In this document: piece by piece, positions 60,696 to 64,000 of the stretch | Position numbering within the stretch: the first letter of the stretch is position 1 | How the letters are laid out: every line of letters starts with the position of its first letter | NCBI GenBank assembly: GCA_018105865.1 | Contig: CM030840.1 | Location: forward strand, 10,574,294-10,638,293 | Direction of reading: 5' to 3' | DNA: 64,000 nucleotides | DNA from: Metaphire vulgaris | Taxonomy: Eukaryota; Annelida; Clitellata; Crassiclitellata; Megascolecidae | The notes under the pieces: generated by a model | Databases searched by the model: none | Told to the model about the DNA's origin: nothing | What the model saw: the letters and a program-made list of their open reading frames with translations, nothing else | Made by a program: the position numbers and the translations under genes

Positions 60696-60956
60696 TTTAT
60701 ATTCATTCTAACGAATATTGGGCTCCAATGAATATTAACGACTAAGACTTATTCAAAACATTCGTTATTTCTAACGATTTGCAGCGCCACCTATAGGACA
60801 CTACGAGTCTACGAGCCTAGGATTGCTTGTTGATTTTCCCACGCTTGCCGCTTGGCCGCCAGGCAGATAACTAGCGTGGACCACCCACGGCCAGAAGCTG
60901 CCCAGTTCCCCCCACCCGCTGCTGCTAGCCGGCATGCGAGCATCTGCATACTATAC

Positions 60957-61050
60957 TGCAGAGGTTCCCAAACTTTTTTGACTGTGGACCCCTTCTTTGT
61001 TCCCAGTTTAGATCGCGGACCACATCATTTAACAAGTAATTTCGTCAAAT
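60957..61050. mobile_element. solo hAT-like terminus
   Basis: CAGAGGTTCCCAAACTTTTT followed by GACTGTGGACCCC and CGCGGACCAC is the widespread hAT end sequence. No inverted partner was found before 62.5 kb. Confidence 0.5.
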
Positions 61051-61729
61051 TCTCTTAAATATAATTACTAATAATGAGATGGACGTGCTTGCTTTTTTGC
61101 ACAAACTGTCAATCCTTTATTGTAATTTGACACTCACCCACGCGCGCGTCAATTTCAACGAAAAGTCTCGATCTATACTTCGTTTTCATTTTTGTTTACT
61201 AACATTTAATATGGCTAAGAGTCTAAAATCATATATCATACAAGGATTTTGTGTTTTTGACGTGTTTTTACTGTTTTTAAAAAATTTCTCTTTTTCTGTT
61301 AGCCAATACTATATATGGGCTAAATCTATAACTAAATAGTGTTTTGCTATGTAGGCCTACCTGACTATTTCTCATTGTTGCCGAGGTCTGATGGTCTTTG
61401 CTAAGTTTGCTTATGATTGATACTGTAGATGCAGCTCTAGGTGGTCTGGGCCAGGGGAATTTGTGTCAGAATTGTATGAAAAGAAAGTACTGGCACACCT
61501 ATAATTTCTTCTTTATTTCCCCAAGGCCAAAATCTGTTATAAGTAGCGTTCTCAATAAGGACTTTCAATAAACTAAACTGATGTCGTCTGTTGGGCCCTC
61601 TCGCGAGGCCTCCTTGGTTTCTCCCCTTTCACCAGAATTATTCGTCTCTTCTATAATGACAAGAAGGCTGCGGCACACTTCAAGCTGATAGTCCAACAGT
61701 GTGAATGCACGATTTTCTTGTTTAATTTC

Positions 61730-61890
61730 ATGGTGTGAGGGCTTGGCCCCGAGACCAGGGCAAGGACTTTACTCCCGAGACCAGGGCCAAGGACATCAGG
61801 TCCGAGGCCAAGGCCTTCTATCCCGAGGCCAAGGCCAAGGACAGCGTCACTTGACCTCGAGGCACCTTGACGCCAAGGCCACGGCCTCGA
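61730..61890. repeat. GC-rich minisatellite of CCAAGG/GAGACC units
   Basis: Repeated CCGAGACCAGGGCAAGGAC, GAGGCCAAGGCCAAGGAC and GCCAAGGCCACGGCC phrases form an imperfect array with a period that is a multiple of six. No TIR or target duplication was established. Confidence 0.7.
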
Positions 61891-62288
61891 GGACTCCAAG
61901 TCTGCCTTGTTTTACAAAACTAATTTAAGTCAACAAATACACACACTGGCACATTTGTAAAGAAATAGTATTCCTAACTGCCAATAGTACAGCCTTTTTG
62001 AGTTTTTTAAAATTAAACAAGTAGTGTTGAACATGTATTGGCCATACTGTATATAGGTAACATTCATAACTTTGGCAAAGGCATCAAGTCATCAGTTACA
62101 CAATACCAAATACTACACTGTACTTTCCAAGGCAAACACTTCGACTAGATACTTCCATCTTAATTATGATTCAAAGGTTAAATATTGATTTAACTACATA
62201 GTCTTTTGCATTATATTTCACATACATTTCACTTATGAGTTACAATTCTACAAATAGATGGCTGAATTACAGTACACTGTATATTTAA

Positions 62289-62294
62289 TTTATT
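62289..62294 (-). terminator. candidate poly(A) signal of the ARID1-family gene
   Basis: AATAAA on the minus strand lies about 210 bases past the stop codon at 62504. It is the nearest canonical hexamer downstream in a 3' UTR-like AT-rich stretch. No cleavage site can be proven from sequence alone. Confidence 0.35.
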
Positions 62295-62503
62295 TAGTTC
62301 AGCATTTCAAACATGATTTGCATGTCTTCAAATAAATAGCACCCTTCCACAAATGCAGTTCTTTTACTTACAGGAAATATTAAATAACAATAACTGCCAA
62401 GTTGGCAAACATTTTTATCTACTAGCAATAGTAGAATTATAATAGATGAAAAACATATGAGATCATAAAATTGCATTTAATAATCTGATTTGGTTGATTG
62501 GTT

Positions 62504-64000
62504 TTAAGTTGAATTTATAATTCCAAACACATCAGCCAATATGGTAGTCACCTTACAGTCTAAGATCTGTGACATGATTAGCTGAAGGAATTTGTTTTGG
62601 TAAAGCAAAAGGATGCTTTTATTTGCTGGAATCTGGGCTAAGTGATGTAATATATTAGCGGCTCGGCAAAGCATATCAACGCTTGTTCCAATGGTCTCTG
62701 GGAAGCCCTGCAACATTTCAATGCCCTGCATGCTAGCCACCATCCTTGCCTGACGCTCGGCACCTTCAATGAATTCAAACACATAACAAATGGCCGAGCG
62801 CTCAAGTGCAAGCGCCCGAGCAGCACTGTCATTTGCCTGAACCATTCGAGACACAAGTCCAAGCGATAACTCTTGCACAACCTGCTGGTTTTTATCGCTC
62901 AGACAACTCGATAAATGTGATAGAAGCAGAACAATTCTACTGAAAGGTGGCGTAGCAATTATCATGTCAACATTTGACCCAACGATACATAGCTTAGAAA
63001 GTGTTTCGAGTACAAGGTGGCTGACAGACAGAGTTGATCCTGGCAGTGGATCACATGCCTCTGAGGACTGACAGATGGACCAATGAAGGAGACTGTCCAG
63101 TAGAGGCAGGCAAATCGATTCCGGAAATGCAGACAGATCGAGCTGACCAGAAATGCTGGTCAGTATTACCAGGCAATGCTCCCTGAGAACTGTTAAAGTG
63201 TCCCACCACCACTTATGTCCTGCTTCATCAGTGTCACTATTAACTGATTGCTTGTAATCAGCACGTCTCTGACGATGACTGTGGTGAAGCAGTAACAACT
63301 TTGAGATAATAAATATCAGGCCATGATGTTTGGCCATTTCTATTTCATTGCCGTTGATTAAAGACAGATTCCGAATGATTCTCGAGATGCAGAGACCACG
63401 ACTGGCAATTTCTGCTTTGCTATCATCATGACAAAGAACCAGGTGGTCATCTGGCTCATCTGTTTCTTCATCTATGTCACTAGAAATACTCTTTAAGGAC
63501 TCAAAATGAGAGCAGGTAAATCGAAAGACTCTGTGGCATGTCATATCTTCAAGGAGTTTGGCTTCAGACGAGTGTTTTTGAATAATGTTGTTATCACTCT
63601 TGGGAATGCTGTCACTGCAGTTGTTGATAAAGCCTTTCAGTGAAATATTTGAATTGGTATCGTCAAAAGCATTTCCTTTCTCCAATTTTATATTCAAGCT
63701 TGTTCTTGAAGCTGAACTTTTGTGAATTTCATCATCAGAAGTCCTACTGTCAATTGAATTAATTACCATGTTATATCTCTCGTTAGCCAACAATTTCTTA
63801 CCGAAATGACACTTCAAACTCTTTGGCTTTAGATATGCATAATTTTTCCCAAAGAAGTGTTTTTCATGGAAACTATTATTATCGGTTGCAATATGTGTCA
63901 TAATATGAATAGCTGAGTCATCACGACCCATCTGCCAGTTGGCAGAAGAGCTATCAAAAACAGCATCAATATCACCATCTGATCCTAAGTTGCCAGCACA
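62504..64000 (-). CDS. ARID1: ARID1-family (BAF250/Osa) SWI/SNF subunit, C-terminal exon, 5' end off window
   Basis: This is the large ARID subunit that defines canonical BAF (SWI/SNF) chromatin-remodelling complexes. The frame is open from the right edge to a TAA at 62504-62506 (499 codons including stop), so it is one long terminal exon. The last roughly 300 residues match the BAF250_C armadillo-like domain: GNEIEMAKHHGLIFIISKLL, KWWWDTLTVLREHCLVIL, SGQLDLSAFPESICLPLLD, LLHWSICQSSEACDPLPGS, LVLETLSKLCIVGSNVDMII, ATPPFSRIVLLLSHL. Human ARID1A and ARID1B share these blocks, so the invertebrate gene is best taken as the single pre-duplication orthologue (osa in flies). The region before the domain (63931 to about 63400) is Ser/Asn-rich, low in similarity and probably disordered. 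The ARID DNA-binding domain would lie further 5', off the window. Confidence 0.95.
   Translation of the reverse strand, partial: CAGNLGSDGDIDAVFDSSSANWQMGRDDSAIHIMTHIATDNNSFHEKHFFGKNYAYLKPKSLKCHFGKKLLANERYNMVINSIDSRTSDDEIHKSSASRTSLNIKLEKGNAFDDTNSNISLKGFINNCSDSIPKSDNNIIQKHSSEAKLLEDMTCHRVFRFTCSHFESLKSISSDIDEETDEPDDHLVLCHDDSKAEIASRGLCISRIIRNLSLINGNEIEMAKHHGLIFIISKLLLLHHSHRQRRADYKQSVNSDTDEAGHKWWWDTLTVLREHCLVILTSISGQLDLSAFPESICLPLLDSLLHWSICQSSEACDPLPGSTLSVSHLVLETLSKLCIVGSNVDMIIATPPFSRIVLLLSHLSSCLSDKNQQVVQELSLGLVSRMVQANDSAARALALERSAICYVFEFIEGAERQARMVASMQGIEMLQGFPETIGTSVDMLCRAANILHHLAQIPANKSILLLYQNKFLQLIMSQILDCKVTTILADVFGIINST

Noticed and set aside
2543..64000. Operon or functional cluster of TRMT2A, TRIM37 and ARID1
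   Set aside because: The genes share a strand, but several-kilobase spacing, separate promoters and unrelated roles argue against coordinated transcription.

Overview
This window is eukaryotic, AT-rich animal DNA. It carries three conserved multi-exon or long-exon protein genes, all on the minus strand, separated by kilobase-scale introns full of microsatellites, LINE tails, SINEs and miniature DNA transposons. The transposon mix (hAT-, piggyBac-, Merlin- and pogo-like elements, RTE-like and CR1/L2-like LINEs, tRNA- and 5S-headed SINEs) and the split genes suggest an invertebrate metazoan. I cannot name the phylum from the sequence.

Genes, from left to right. (1) TRMT2A, a tRNA/mRNA uracil-5 methyltransferase, runs from about 22.4 kb down through the left edge. 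Seventeen exons are resolved, from the start codon through the RRM and the SAM-binding core to the DPPRAGL motif; the last exons lie off the window. (2) TRIM37, a RING/B-box/coiled-coil/MATH E3 ubiquitin ligase, runs from its start codon at 60020 down to at least 31318. Twenty-one phase-compatible exons give about 958 codons, close to the human protein; the stop-bearing last exon was not identified. (3) The right edge (62504-64000) is the BAF250_C-type end of an ARID1-family SWI/SNF subunit gene, which continues off the window.

Non-genic layout. TRMT2A introns hold RTE-like LINE pieces (7.1-8.0, 9.9-10.6, 12.1-12.8 kb), a small hAT element (9.06-9.33 kb), a piggyBac-like element with a duplicated interior (14.6-15.65 kb), and a 1.3-kb element with inverted arrays of a 15-bp repeat (16.7-18.0 kb). 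The 22.5-31.3 kb region holds SINEs, LINE 3' ends and Harbinger-like and hAT-like MITEs, with no convincing gene. TRIM37 introns hold a piggyBac-like element inserted in the target duplication of a hAT element (35.4-36.8 kb), a 1.43-kb hAT-like element that cleanly interrupts an RTE LINE ORF (39.5-40.9 kb), a Merlin relic with a transposase fragment (42.3-42.7 kb), an orphan C2H2 zinc-finger exon-like piece on the other strand (49.0 kb), and a SINE whose head is 5S-like while its body matches tRNA-headed SINEs. A hAT-like element with a perfect 13-bp TIR and 8-bp target duplication sits just upstream of the TRIM37 start codon.

The three genes do not form an operon and have no obvious joint function (RNA methylation, ubiquitylation/centrosome-chromatin regulation, chromatin remodelling). 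The most unusual theme is a set of hAT-like elements with different ends but the same plan: short TIRs, 8-bp target duplications, and subterminal tandem arrays of a short motif private to each family. Two of them also carry nested LINE 3' ends.
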